A stretch of 64,000 nucleotides of DNA from Moellerella wisconsensis ATCC 35017 (GTDB lineage: Bacteria; Pseudomonadota; Gammaproteobacteria; Enterobacterales; Enterobacteriaceae): positions 1 through 64,000 of the forward strand of contig NZ_LGAA01000003.1 in assembly GCF_001294465.1 (NCBI RefSeq). The letters run 5' to 3'. The notes under the pieces are model-generated. The model searched no databases. It was not told the origin of the DNA and saw only the letters and a list, made by a program, of their open reading frames with translations. The position numbers were made by a program, and so were the translations under genes. Positions 9,489 through 17,611 of the stretch are shown here, piece after piece; the stretch's first letter is position 1; each line of letters opens with the position of its first letter.

Positions 9489-10355
9489 TTATTCGTCATC
9501 CGCTTCCATGGCTGTACGCAATTTTTTCATCGCATTTTTCTCTAACTGGCGTACACGCTCAGCAGAAACACCATATTTATCGGCTAATTCTTGTAATGTG
9601 GTTTTGTTATCATCATCCAGCCAACGAGCTCGAATAATATCTTGGCTACGCTCATCTAATGATGCGAGAGCATCTGATAATTTATCAGTCGCATGATTAT
9701 CCCAGTTGTCTTCTTCGATAGTATCAGCAAAATCAGACGATTTATCCTGCAAAAATAATACGGGAGCAACCGCATGCCCACTGTCACTATCATCATCGTC
9801 AGACATATCAAACGCCATGTCCTGGGCTGCCATACGTGATTCCATCTCACGCACATCTTTACTGGTTACGCCGAGTTCTTTGGCCACCATCTCTACTTCG
9901 TCCTGATTGAACCATCCCAAACGCTTTTTATTTTTTCTTAAATTAAAGAAAAGCTTACGTTGAGCTTTAGTAGTAGCAACTTTAACAATACGCCAGTTAC
10001 GCAGTACATATTCATGGATTTCAGCTTTGATCCAATGCACTGCAAATGAAACTAAACGAACGCCAACTTCAGGATTAAAACGGCGTACTGCTTTCATCAA
10101 GCCAATATTGCCTTCCTGGATCAAATCCGCTTGCGGGAGTCCATAACCGGCATAGCTACGCGCGATATGAATAACAAAACGTAAATGAGATAAGATCAGC
10201 TGTCTTGCCGCATCCAAATCACCATGGTAATGCAGCCGTTCAGCCAGTTCCTTTTCTTCCTCAGCCGTTAGCATCGGATAAGCATTAGCTGCTCGCACAT
10301 AAGCCTCAATGCTTCCCTGCGGAACTAATGCTAATGATTGCATATCTTTAGTCAT
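9489..10355 (-). CDS. rpoH: RNA polymerase heat-shock sigma factor sigma-32
   Basis: RpoH directs RNA polymerase to heat-shock promoters, including the groE promoter in this window. Its 288 residues (E. coli 284) carry region 2 with the core-binding and -10 recognition segments ([53 protein letters not shown]), the RpoH-box-like stretch [10 protein letters not shown], used in DnaK/FtsH control, and region 4 with a helix-turn-helix ([28 protein letters not shown]). In E. coli translation is controlled by an mRNA thermometer spanning the start codon and early coding region; I could not fold it here. ftsX lies upstream on the same strand. Confidence 0.98.
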   Translation of the reverse strand: MTKDMQSLALVPQGSIEAYVRAANAYPMLTAEEEKELAERLHYHGDLDAARQLILSHLRFVIHIARSYAGYGLPQADLIQEGNIGLMKAVRRFNPEVGVRLVSFAVHWIKAEIHEYVLRNWRIVKVATTKAQRKLFFNLRKNKKRLGWFNQDEVEMVAKELGVTSKDVREMESRMAAQDMAFDMSDDDDSDSGHAVAPVLFLQDKSSDFADTIEEDNWDNHATDKLSDALASLDERSQDIIRARWLDDDNKTTLQELADKYGVSAERVRQLEKNAMKKLRTAMEADDE

Positions 10356-10841
10356 TCAGATCCTCTTACGAGTTTTATAATAAAGAGATTAACTAGACTG
10401 CCGCTAACCGTGTTAACGGATCCCTAATAAGTGGAATGAGTTTATCACTCTCGTGTAGTTTATGAAATTTTCTAACGTACTATTTTTTTATACGCTATTT
10501 TATGATGCTCATTTTCTATCGCATCGATTTTCAAGCGTCCTTTTTTTAAAAAATAGCTTGCAAAATATTAGCGGTATCACATTAATTATTTCTAAGGAGT
10601 TATCGTTAATATTTTGGCGTCCGCGCATTTTATCACGCTACAGTAATTATGCACTATCGCATGATATTGACTAAGAGGGTGATATAAACCAAATATGATA
10701 TAAACTACTGTGCGGAATCAGCTAAAAATCGAGTGTCATGTTAATTTTAAGACAAACTGTTAAACGAAAAGTTCAAAATAAAGACAAACTCTCTAGTATC
10801 TTAATTTTCTACCTGACTCATTCGATACTAGAGAGCCTATA
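10356..10841. other. ftsX-rpoH intergenic region (rpoH promoters and leader)
   Basis: 486 bases without a gene. It should contain the rpoH promoters and leader read on the minus strand, because ftsX ends in a terminator at its far side. I did not find a sequence I would confidently call sigma-70, sigma-E or DnaA-box in it. A plus-strand open frame of 70 codons here has no ribosome site or recognisable product and is rejected. Confidence 0.5.
10776..10835 (-). terminator. Terminator after ftsX
   Basis: A perfect 12-bp stem (10789-10800 with 10824-10835, arm CTCTCTAGTATC) and a 23-base loop lie just after the ftsX stop. Read on the minus strand it is followed by a T-rich stretch (TTTGTCTTTATTTTG). 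It separates ftsYEX from rpoH, though the loop is long. Confidence 0.65.
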
Positions 10842-11819
10842 TTATTCTGGAGTAAAGTGACGTAAATGCTGAACAGTAGCCAGCCAAGCCGCTATCCAAC
10901 CAATCATGGCTGAAATCAACAAAATGAGTAACGACTCATCCCACGATAACCCTTCGATACGAAACTGAGTGCCGAAAATACTAGCCACTTCAATTACCAC
11001 GCTGGATAACTTCCACACTAAGAGTGTAGAAAGTAGCAAAGAGACCAACGCGCCGACTAAGCCCAGTAGCATGCCACCATTTAAAAATGGGCGCATAATA
11101 AAACCGTCCGTCGCACCAATTAATTTCATCACATTAATGGTATCGCGACGAGCAAATATATTCAGGCGAACACTATTACCTATTACCAAAAATAATGCCA
11201 CTACCATCAAAATACCAATAACTGCCGCTATCTGCCCGACTAATCCAGTCAATGCGGCTAATCGAGCAAACCAACTATCATCCATTTTAACTTCTTCAAT
11301 CCCAGCAACTTGGCTAACTCTGTCTCTCAGGGTTAGCAACACATCTGAACTCTGAAAATCAATTTTAGGAGTGATAATAGCAACCGCAGGTAATGGATTT
11401 TCTTCCAGCATATCTAATGCCGTGCTAAAACCAGACCAACTACGGAACTCGCTCATTGCCTGATCGCGGGATAAATAATTAACCTTATCAACACCTTCTA
11501 ATGCATTTAATTGCTGAACGACATTCTCGCCACCTTGTTCATCTAAAGATTTATCGAGATAAACCGTCAACTGTGGTGTCGGATACCATTGATCTGCGGC
11601 TTGAGAAACGTTTTTCCAAACAATAAAACATAGACTCGGTAACGTCAGTGAAATCGCGATAACCATTACAGTTAAAAAACTGGCTAGCGGTTGGCGCATC
11701 ATATCTGCCAAGGTATTTAACCAAGCATAACGCCACTGTTCGCGCCAACCACCTTTCAGTGCTTTACTTTTCGACTGAATTTTACGCTCGGGTCTTGCCT
11801 TGCGAACATTTTTAGCCAT
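10842..11819 (-). CDS. ftsX: Cell division ABC transporter-like permease FtsX
   Basis: FtsX is the membrane partner of the ATPase FtsE; the pair acts at the divisome and activates septal murein amidases through EnvC. I chose the ATG at 11819 ([13 protein letters not shown], 325 residues): a GGGGGG run sits seven bases upstream and ATGGCTAA overlaps the ftsE stop by 8 bases. A frame start 9 codons earlier is possible. Four transmembrane segments are visible (about 45-68, 195-220, 245-270, 295-315), with the periplasmic loop between the first two ([19 protein letters not shown]) and the C-terminal [19 protein letters not shown] identical to E. coli in pattern. Confidence 0.95.
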   Translation of the reverse strand: MAKNVRKARPERKIQSKSKALKGGWREQWRYAWLNTLADMMRQPLASFLTVMVIAISLTLPSLCFIVWKNVSQAADQWYPTPQLTVYLDKSLDEQGGENVVQQLNALEGVDKVNYLSRDQAMSEFRSWSGFSTALDMLEENPLPAVAIITPKIDFQSSDVLLTLRDRVSQVAGIEEVKMDDSWFARLAALTGLVGQIAAVIGILMVVALFLVIGNSVRLNIFARRDTINVMKLIGATDGFIMRPFLNGGMLLGLVGALVSLLLSTLLVWKLSSVVIEVASIFGTQFRIEGLSWDESLLILLISAMIGWIAAWLATVQHLRHFTPE

Positions 11820-12477
11820 TTTGCCCCCCAACCATTCTTCCACCACCTAATGTCAGAATACGGTAATTACGGCGCTCGATCAGTTGTACGTCATGAGTTG
11901 CCATCAATACGGTGACACCAACACGATTAAACTCTTCAAATAAACGCATAATACCTTCGGATAACTCACCATCTAAGTTACCGGTCGGTTCATCGGCTAA
12001 TAATACGGTAGGTTTATTAACGACTGCGCGGGCAATACCTACGCGCTGTTGTTCACCGCCCGATAATTGTATCGGTAAATTTTTCGCTTTATCCAGTAAG
12101 CCAACTTTATCTAACGCCGCAGAAACACGACGACGAATATCTTCGGTACTGGCGCCTGAAATAATTAATGGCATCGCGACGTTGTCATACACCGAACGAT
12201 CAAATAATAAATGATGATCTTGAAAGATCATGCCTATTTGTCGACGTAAAAAAGGCACTTCACTATTTTTTAGTCGACTAATATCATGGCCATCAAACCA
12301 AATATGGCCATCGCTCGGGCGTTCTATACCACAAATTAATTTTAGCAGTGTACTTTTACCGGCTCCCGAGTGCCCCGTCAAAAAGGACATTTCACCAGGG
12401 CGCAAATGAAAATCTACACCCTGCAACGCCTGACGGCCGCCTCGATAAGCTTTACTGACATGTTCAAAGCGAATCAT
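11812..12477 (-). CDS. ftsE: Cell division ATP-binding protein FtsE
   Basis: FtsE is the ATPase of the FtsEX complex. Its 221 residues compare with 222 in E. coli. It has Walker [10 protein letters not shown] (residues 35-43), a Q-loop in [11 protein letters not shown], the ABC signature LSGGEQQR, Walker [13 protein letters not shown] and the switch His in MATHD. It lies 6 bases after ftsY and overlaps ftsX, forming the conserved ftsYEX operon. Confidence 0.98.
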   Translation of the reverse strand: MIRFEHVSKAYRGGRQALQGVDFHLRPGEMSFLTGHSGAGKSTLLKLICGIERPSDGHIWFDGHDISRLKNSEVPFLRRQIGMIFQDHHLLFDRSVYDNVAMPLIISGASTEDIRRRVSAALDKVGLLDKAKNLPIQLSGGEQQRVGIARAVVNKPTVLLADEPTGNLDGELSEGIMRLFEEFNRVGVTVLMATHDVQLIERRNYRILTLGGGRMVGGQNG

Positions 12478-12483
12478 TTATTA

Positions 12484-14886
12484 TTAATCCTCTCGGGCAA
12501 ATAACGCCTCGATAAAGTCTTCTGACTTAAATGGACGTAAATCTTCTATGCCTTCACCGACGCCAATATAACGGATCGGAATACTCATTTGGTCGGCAAT
12601 AGCGAAGATCACCCCACCTTTAGCGGTGCCATCTAATTTGGTCAATGTAATCCCAGTCAAACCTACAGCTTCATCGAACAGTTTTGCTTGATTAACTGCA
12701 TTTTGGCCGGTACTGGCATCCAACGTTAGCATAATTTCGTGCGGAGCTTCGACGTCTAACTTTCTCATTACACGCACAATTTTTTTCAATTCTTCCATCA
12801 AATGGGCTTTATTTTGTAAGCGGCCTGCGGTATCCGCAATCAAGATATCGATACCTTTTGCTTGGGCTGACTGAATTGCATCAAAAATAACCGAAGCTGG
12901 ATCGGCGCCAGTATGCTGTGCCACCACGGGTATATTATTCCGTTCACCCCAAACTTGCAGCTGTTCAACCGCTGCTGCGCGGAAAGTATCACCTGCCGCT
13001 AACATCACCGATTTACCTTCAGACTGATATTGACGCGCCAATTTCCCAATAGTGGTGGTTTTACCCACACCATTGACGCCAACCATCAGGATAACATAGG
13101 GTTTTTTCCCTTCAATAACCAGTGGCTTATCAACTGTCGATAAAATATCAGACATTTCCTCACGCAGCTTACTGTAGAGTGCTTCGGCATCTTTTAATTC
13201 TTTGCGGCTCGCATGTGCCACCAAGCTATTAATAATTTTTCGCGTGGTATCTACACCAACATCGGCGATTAGCAACTGTTCTTCAAGTTCTTCAAATAGA
13301 TCATCATCTATTTTTTTACCTTTGAATAAACTAAAGAAGCCCGACCCTAAATTTTGTCGAGTTTTTAATAATCCTTTCTTTAATCGAGCAAAAAAGCCTT
13401 CTTTTTTCGGTTTTTCTTGCTCTGTATTATTGGTTTTACTTTCAGCTTCTGCTTGAGCTAACGCTAAACGCTGTTGCTCTTCTTCTGCCGCCGCTTTTTG
13501 CTCGGCAGCTTGCTGTTCTGCTAATTGCTGCTCTGCTAATTTCTGGGCAGCAGCTTGCTCATCAGCCCGTTTTTGAGCGGCTTCTGCTTCGGCAGCTAAT
13601 CGTTGACGTTCTGCTTCTTCTGCCGCGGCCTTTTCTGCTGCCGCTTTTTGCTCGGCGGCTTGCTGCTCTGCCAATTTCTGGGCAGCGGCTTGCTCATCAG
13701 CCCGTTTTTGGGCGGCTTCTGCTTCGGCGGCTAATCGTTGACGTTCGGCTTCTTCTGCCGCGGCCTTTTCTGCCGCCGCTTTTTGTTCGGCAGCTTGCTG
13801 TTCTGCTAATTGCTGTTCTGCCAATTTCTGGGCAGCAGCTTGCTCATCAGCCCGTTTTTGAGCGGCTTCTGCTTCGGCGGCTAATCGTTGACGTTCTGCT
13901 TGTTCTGCTGCGGCCTTTTCTGCCGCCGCTTTTTGCTCGGCAGCTTGCTGTTCTGCCAATTTCTGGGCAGCAGCTTGCTCATCAGCCCGTTTTTGAGCGG
14001 CTTCTGCTTCGGCGGCTAATCGTTGACGTTCTGCTTGTTCTGCTGCGATCTTTTCTGCCGCCGCTTTTTGCTCGGCGGCTTGCTGTTCTGCCAATTTCTG
14101 GGCAGCAGCTTGCTCATCAGCCCGTTTTTGAGCGGCTTCTGCTTCGGCAGCTAACCGTTGGCGTTCTGCTTGTTCTGCTGCGACCTTTTCTGCCGCCGCT
14201 TTTTGCTCGGCAGCTTGCTGTTCTGCTAATTGCTGTTCTGCCAATTTCTGGGCAGCAGCTTGCTCATCAGCCCGTTTTTGAGCGGCTTCTGCTTCGGCGG
14301 CTAACCGTTGACGTTCTGCTTGTTCTGCTGCGGCCTTTTCTGCCGCTGCTTTTTGTTCGGCCGCTTGCTGCTCTGCCAATTTCTGGGCAGTGGCTTGCTC
14401 ATCAGCCCGTTTTTGGGCGGCTTCTGCTTCGGCAGCTAACCGTTGGCGTTCTGCTTGTTCTGCTGCGACCTTTTCTGCCGCCGCTTTTTGTTCGGCGGCT
14501 TGCTGTTCTGCTAATTGCTGTTCTGCCAATTTATGGGCAGCAGCTTGCTCATCAGCCCGTTTTTGAGCGGCTTCTGCTTCGGCGGCTAATCGTTGACGTT
14601 CTGCTTGTTCTGCTGCGGCCTTTTCTGCCGCCGCTTTTTGTTCGGCGGCTTGCTGTTCTGCTAATTGCTGTTCTGCCAATTTATGGGCAGCAGCTTGCTC
14701 ATCAGCCCGTTTTTGAGCGGCTTCAGCTTCGGCAGCTAACCGTTGGCGTTCTGCTTGTTCTTCTGCGGCCTGTTGTTCCTCAGCGCCTTGCTGTTCTGGT
14801 TGTAATTCTTCTTCTGGCTGTTGCTTCTCGTCTTTACGACCGAACCCTAACCAGGAAAAAAAACCTTTTTTCTTTTCTTTAGCCAT
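12484..14886 (-). CDS. ftsY: Signal recognition particle receptor FtsY with a greatly expanded acidic repeat domain
   Basis: FtsY receives SRP-ribosome complexes at the membrane and releases them to SecYEG. The protein is 800 residues, about 300 longer than E. coli FtsY (497). Residues 1-44 hold a basic, aromatic start (KKKGFFSWLGFGRK), a probable lipid-binding segment. Residues 45-469 are nine near-identical Ala/Glu/Gln-rich repeats, probably one long helix or coiled coil. A second basic motif (KKEGFFARLKKGLLKTRQNLGSGFFSLF) introduces the NG domain, with G1 GVNGVGKTTTIGKLA, DTFRAAAVEQL, G3 DTAGR and G4 TKLDGTAKGG all intact. The catalytic part is ordinary; only the A domain is expanded. First gene of ftsYEX. 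Confidence 0.96.
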   Translation of the reverse strand: MAKEKKKGFFSWLGFGRKDEKQQPEEELQPEQQGAEEQQAAEEQAERQRLAAEAEAAQKRADEQAAAHKLAEQQLAEQQAAEQKAAAEKAAAEQAERQRLAAEAEAAQKRADEQAAAHKLAEQQLAEQQAAEQKAAAEKVAAEQAERQRLAAEAEAAQKRADEQATAQKLAEQQAAEQKAAAEKAAAEQAERQRLAAEAEAAQKRADEQAAAQKLAEQQLAEQQAAEQKAAAEKVAAEQAERQRLAAEAEAAQKRADEQAAAQKLAEQQAAEQKAAAEKIAAEQAERQRLAAEAEAAQKRADEQAAAQKLAEQQAAEQKAAAEKAAAEQAERQRLAAEAEAAQKRADEQAAAQKLAEQQLAEQQAAEQKAAAEKAAAEEAERQRLAAEAEAAQKRADEQAAAQKLAEQQAAEQKAAAEKAAAEEAERQRLAAEAEAAQKRADEQAAAQKLAEQQLAEQQAAEQKAAAEEEQQRLALAQAEAESKTNNTEQEKPKKEGFFARLKKGLLKTRQNLGSGFFSLFKGKKIDDDLFEELEEQLLIADVGVDTTRKIINSLVAHASRKELKDAEALYSKLREEMSDILSTVDKPLVIEGKKPYVILMVGVNGVGKTTTIGKLARQYQSEGKSVMLAAGDTFRAAAVEQLQVWGERNNIPVVAQHTGADPASVIFDAIQSAQAKGIDILIADTAGRLQNKAHLMEELKKIVRVMRKLDVEAPHEIMLTLDASTGQNAVNQAKLFDEAVGLTGITLTKLDGTAKGGVIFAIADQMSIPIRYIGVGEGIEDLRPFKSEDFIEALFARED
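13480..14754 (-). repeat. Nine tandem 150/135-bp coding repeats in ftsY
   Basis: Each unit encodes AERQRLAAEAEAAQKRADEQ followed by an Ala/Gln/Glu/Lys tail. Two unit lengths alternate irregularly: 50 residues when a LAEQQ pentapeptide is doubled, 45 when it is not. In protein order they read 50, 50, 45, 50, 45, 45, 50, 45 and a final unit that fades out. DNA copies differ only by scattered, mostly synonymous changes (for example GCGGCC, GCGACC or GCGATC at one site), so unequal crossing-over or slippage should readily change copy number. Confidence 0.93.
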
Positions 14887-15266
14887 CTGGCACTACGCTC
14901 CTCACAATAAAAACACGGCGCTTACACTCATCAACTTGCTCATCAACATTGAGCTTGTCAAATTACATCCCGACTAACGTCATCATCTGCCGAATTCATA
15001 GCCATACAACTTACTGAAGTGTATGATAATCGACATATCCTCGCTGACTGGTTTGCTGTAACTTGCATTATTTTGAGTATAAAATATTAAATCGCAATAA
15101 AATTAGATGCAGTCTATCATTTCATCGCGATGCAACACATATCTGAGATGCAATTACGGTAAATTTAATCTCAGATTTTTGGTTAAAAACAAGAAAATTG
15201 GCCGAAACACCGTCTTTCAGTCGCATTATCTTTCCTAGCAACTTCTTTTTATCAATAAGTATTATT
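14887..15266. other. Divergent ftsY-rsmD intergenic region
   Basis: 380 bases between divergent ftsY (minus) and rsmD (plus), expected to hold both promoters. I saw no operator, RNA gene or strong hairpin. Frames on either strand are short and overlap the start of rsmD; none has a ribosome site. A -10-like TATAAA near 15078 is the best promoter-like element but has no convincing -35. Confidence 0.45.
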
Positions 15267-15848
15267 ATGGCAAAAAAACCTAAACCGGTATCAATGGGAC
15301 AAATCCGCATCATTGGCGGGCAATGGCGAGGGCGTAAATTGCCTGTTCGTGATAGTGAGGGCTTACGTCCAACCACAGATAGGGTGAGAGAAACCTTATT
15401 CAACTGGCTGATGCCGGTGATCCGCGATGCAAATTGTCTAGACTGTTTTGCTGGCAGTGGCGCATTAGGGATCGAGGCTCTATCTCGTTACGCAGCATCA
15501 GCAACGTTAATTGAGCTTGATAAACATAATGCTCGCCAATTGAGCGAAAATTTAGCGCAATTAAAAATACACAATGCTCAAGTGATTAACGCCAATACTT
15601 TAACTTATTTAGCCAATAGCGGAACTCCTTTTGATGTTGTGTTTCTTGATCCCCCCTTTCATAAAGGCTTATTAGCAAATACCATCCAGTTATTAGAAAG
15701 TAATCAATGGTTAGCAGATGAATGCTGGATTTATGTGGAATCTGAAGTAGGCACAGCGCTGACGGATATTCCTATCAACTGGCAATTGCACCGTGAAAAA
15801 ATTGCTGGGCAAGTGGCTTATCGTCTATTTATTCGTCAATCTAACTAA
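15267..15848 (+). CDS. rsmD: 16S rRNA (guanine-966-N2) methyltransferase
   Basis: RsmD methylates G966 of 16S rRNA in the 30S subunit. I use the ATG at 15267 (193 residues, MAKKPKPVSMGQIRIIGGQWRG), which aligns with the E. coli start; an upstream ATG at 15198 would add 23 unrelated residues. Visible are the SAM motif CLDCFAGSGALGIEALSRYA and the catalytic motif VVFLDPPFHKG (the N/DPPF type of amino-methyltransferases). The C-terminal KIAGQVAYRLFIRQ also matches. It is divergent from ftsY and 11 bases upstream of yhhL, exactly as in E. coli. Confidence 0.96.
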   Translation: MAKKPKPVSMGQIRIIGGQWRGRKLPVRDSEGLRPTTDRVRETLFNWLMPVIRDANCLDCFAGSGALGIEALSRYAASATLIELDKHNARQLSENLAQLKIHNAQVINANTLTYLANSGTPFDVVFLDPPFHKGLLANTIQLLESNQWLADECWIYVESEVGTALTDIPINWQLHREKIAGQVAYRLFIRQSN

Positions 15849-15859
15849 CGGAGATCCGT

Positions 15860-16150
15860 ATGTTAATTAATATCGGCCGTATATTAATGCTGTGTGTGTG
15901 GGGATTTATGATCTTTAATTTAGTCCACCCGTTTCCTAAACCCCTTAAATACTTTATGGATATCGCCATGATATTTATGATTTTTATGCACGCCTTGCAA
16001 ACTTTATTTATGAAATCCACCTTATCCAAACAACAAAAACTGTCTGGTTGGCTCCAATTGCGGATTTTTTTGTTTGGCGTATTTGAATTACTGGTTATTC
16101 AAAAGAAACAGCAGCAACAGCTGGCAGCTAAGTCCAAAAAAATAGAATAA
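15860..16150 (+). CDS. yhhL: DUF1145 family inner-membrane protein YhhL
   Basis: A 96-residue protein with three hydrophobic stretches (about 6-25, 32-52, 66-84), typical of DUF1145/YhhL. The position after rsmD supports the name. The GGAGATCC ribosome site lies just before the ATG. The Gln/Lys-rich tail is not informative. Function unknown in all species. Confidence 0.82.
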   Translation: MLINIGRILMLCVWGFMIFNLVHPFPKPLKYFMDIAMIFMIFMHALQTLFMKSTLSKQQKLSGWLQLRIFLFGVFELLVIQKKQQQQLAAKSKKIE

Positions 16151-16183
16151 CCCATGTTATAAAGTAAGTGTTTACTAATCTAA

Positions 16184-16555
16184 TTAATTTTCAGGCTCAA
16201 AGCGAATAAAGCGAGTTCCTTGCAAATAAAGTCGGCCCCGGCTGCCTTTATTAATTGCACGGTACGCTTGTTCGTCTTTGAGAATAATTTTCAATGGCTT
16301 ATCTTCTGACGTTATCCCTGCATTCAAAGGTTTAAAATAAACTTCATAGCGGAAAGTTTCTGGCGAAACAACATCACGCTCGCGTGAGCGCATGTTTGGA
16401 TAGGGATAATCTTTTTTATCTTCTACCGTAACTAAATAGCTAATTTGTGTAGAATTATCATTGATTTCATTCTGCCGACGCTGATCAAAAAATCGTTTGG
16501 TCGCCAATAGGCCAATTACCACCAGCACGATAATTAATAAATACGGTTTGTTCAT
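16184..16555 (-). CDS. yhhM: DUF2500 family protein YhhM
   Basis: A 123-residue protein with one N-terminal transmembrane helix (about 4-19) and a soluble domain, matching E. coli YhhM in length (119) and in motifs MRSRERDVVSPETFRYEVYFKP and GSRGRLYLQGTRFIRFEPEN. The fold is probably a beta-rich domain facing the periplasm (inference from the N-terminal anchor). It is convergent with yhhL. Function unknown. Confidence 0.85.
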   Translation of the reverse strand: MNKPYLLIIVLVVIGLLATKRFFDQRRQNEINDNSTQISYLVTVEDKKDYPYPNMRSRERDVVSPETFRYEVYFKPLNAGITSEDKPLKIILKDEQAYRAINKGSRGRLYLQGTRFIRFEPEN

Positions 16556-16825
16556 AATAGAATTGTTCTCAATCGTTTTATTCTATAACTCAGATAATTA
16601 TAGCTATCGCAATATTTCATTGGTTGATATAACAACATTAACTAATAAATAAGAATGTCTGAGCCTAGTCCAATGGATTTAGGGTATAATTTATCTTAAT
16701 TTATTAAAAATGAAATATTTGTAGCCTAAGTAATTCGTATTGTAGAAATATAATCCAAATCTACAATTAAGGCATGACAGATATACTTTATCACCTTGAA
16801 ACCCACAGATAATAAGGACGTGTTT

Positions 16826-17455
16826 ATGATCAGTTGGCCATTCCTTGCTGTACTTTTCTCTGGTTGGTTATATGTCGATGCCGCGTACCGAGGCCCAGAT
16901 TGGCAACGCTGGTTATTTAGGCCCGTAACTTTGCTTCTACTACTTGCTTGGGGATGGAATGCAGAATTTATCACTATTTCGGGTTACTTAGTCTTGGCTG
17001 GGCTGCTGGCTTCGTTACTTGGCGATATGCTACGCATTCTACCAGGTGAGCGCTTACTTGCATCTATTGCTTTAATATTTATCAGTTATCTTCTGTATGC
17101 CATTAGTTTTGGGCTACAAATGAATTTTAGTCTTTATCTTCCTTGGCTTCCTGTTCCCATTGTGCTGACACTCGTCACGTTGCTGATTATTTGGACTAAA
17201 CTCGAAACATTACAAGCGCCGGTTTTTGCACTATTAATTATGTCGATGATCATGGTCTGGGTAGCTGGAGATCAATACTTTGGGCTAGCTCGCGAAGTTA
17301 ATTTCTCGATTATGGTAGGCGCTTGTTTACTGTTTTTGTCTAATTGTATTTGGCTAATTGCTCGCTTTAGATATCCGTTCAAAGCCTCCAAAGCTATCGT
17401 TGCAACCCTCTATTTCCTCGGACAATTTTTAATTATTCGTTCCCTATACCTATAA
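16826..17455 (+). CDS. yhhN: YhhN family (TMEM86/lysoplasmalogenase-like) membrane protein
   Basis: I chose the ATG at 16826 (209 residues; E. coli 208), preceded by AAGGAC; an in-frame ATG at 16796 lacks support. About eight hydrophobic helices fill the protein, with family motifs WLYVDAAYRGPDWQRWLFRPVTLLLLL at the N-terminus, LVLAGLLASLLGDMLRILP, and FLIIRSLYL at the C-terminus. Eukaryotic TMEM86 homologues hydrolyse the vinyl ether of lysoplasmalogens; the activity of the enterobacterial protein is not established. It lies just upstream of zntA, as in E. coli. Confidence 0.9.
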   Translation: MISWPFLAVLFSGWLYVDAAYRGPDWQRWLFRPVTLLLLLAWGWNAEFITISGYLVLAGLLASLLGDMLRILPGERLLASIALIFISYLLYAISFGLQMNFSLYLPWLPVPIVLTLVTLLIIWTKLETLQAPVFALLIMSMIMVWVAGDQYFGLAREVNFSIMVGACLLFLSNCIWLIARFRYPFKASKAIVATLYFLGQFLIIRSLYL

Positions 17456-17480
17456 TCCTACACCTACAAATTGCACCTTA

Positions 17481-17535
17481 GCCAGTTGATGATGATGTTA
17501 GCAAATAAGATTTTTTATCAACTGGCCCCGTTTTT
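17481..17535 (+). terminator. Possible terminator between yhhN and zntA
   Basis: A perfect 10-bp stem (17481-17490, GCCAGTTGAT, with 17517-17526) closes a 26-base loop and is followed by CCCCGTTTTTATTT. The long loop makes it weaker than the others, but its position just upstream of the zntA promoter fits. Confidence 0.5.
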
Positions 17536-17537
17536 AT

Positions 17538-17569
17538 TTGACTCTAGAGTTAACTCCAACGTGTAGACT
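17538..17569 (+). promoter_or_regulatory. ZntR-type zntA promoter with 20-bp spacer
   Basis: The -35 TTGACT (17538-17543) and -10 TAGACT (17564-17569) are separated by 20 bases, too long for ordinary RNA polymerase use. A dyad ACTCTAGAGTTAACTCCAACGT fills the spacer. This is the hallmark of MerR-family control: zinc-loaded ZntR untwists the spacer and activates transcription. The -35 and spacer closely resemble the E. coli zntA promoter. zntR itself is not in the window. Confidence 0.88.
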
Positions 17570-17611
17570 TGGCTTAATTCTTCAGCAGTCTGTATAAAAA
17601 AGGGGGTGTCT

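Noticed and set aside
10462..10674. 70-codon plus-strand frame in the rpoH upstream region
   Set aside because: No ribosome site, no recognisable protein pattern, and it lies in the expected rpoH promoter/leader region.
13480..14754. Tandem array considered as a CRISPR or intergenic satellite
   Set aside because: The units are contiguous, of coding length (multiples of 3) and lie in frame within ftsY; there are no spacers.
17606..17611. GTG at 17606 as the zntA start
   Set aside because: The GTG falls inside the purine-rich ribosome site; the ATG at 17612 has proper spacing.
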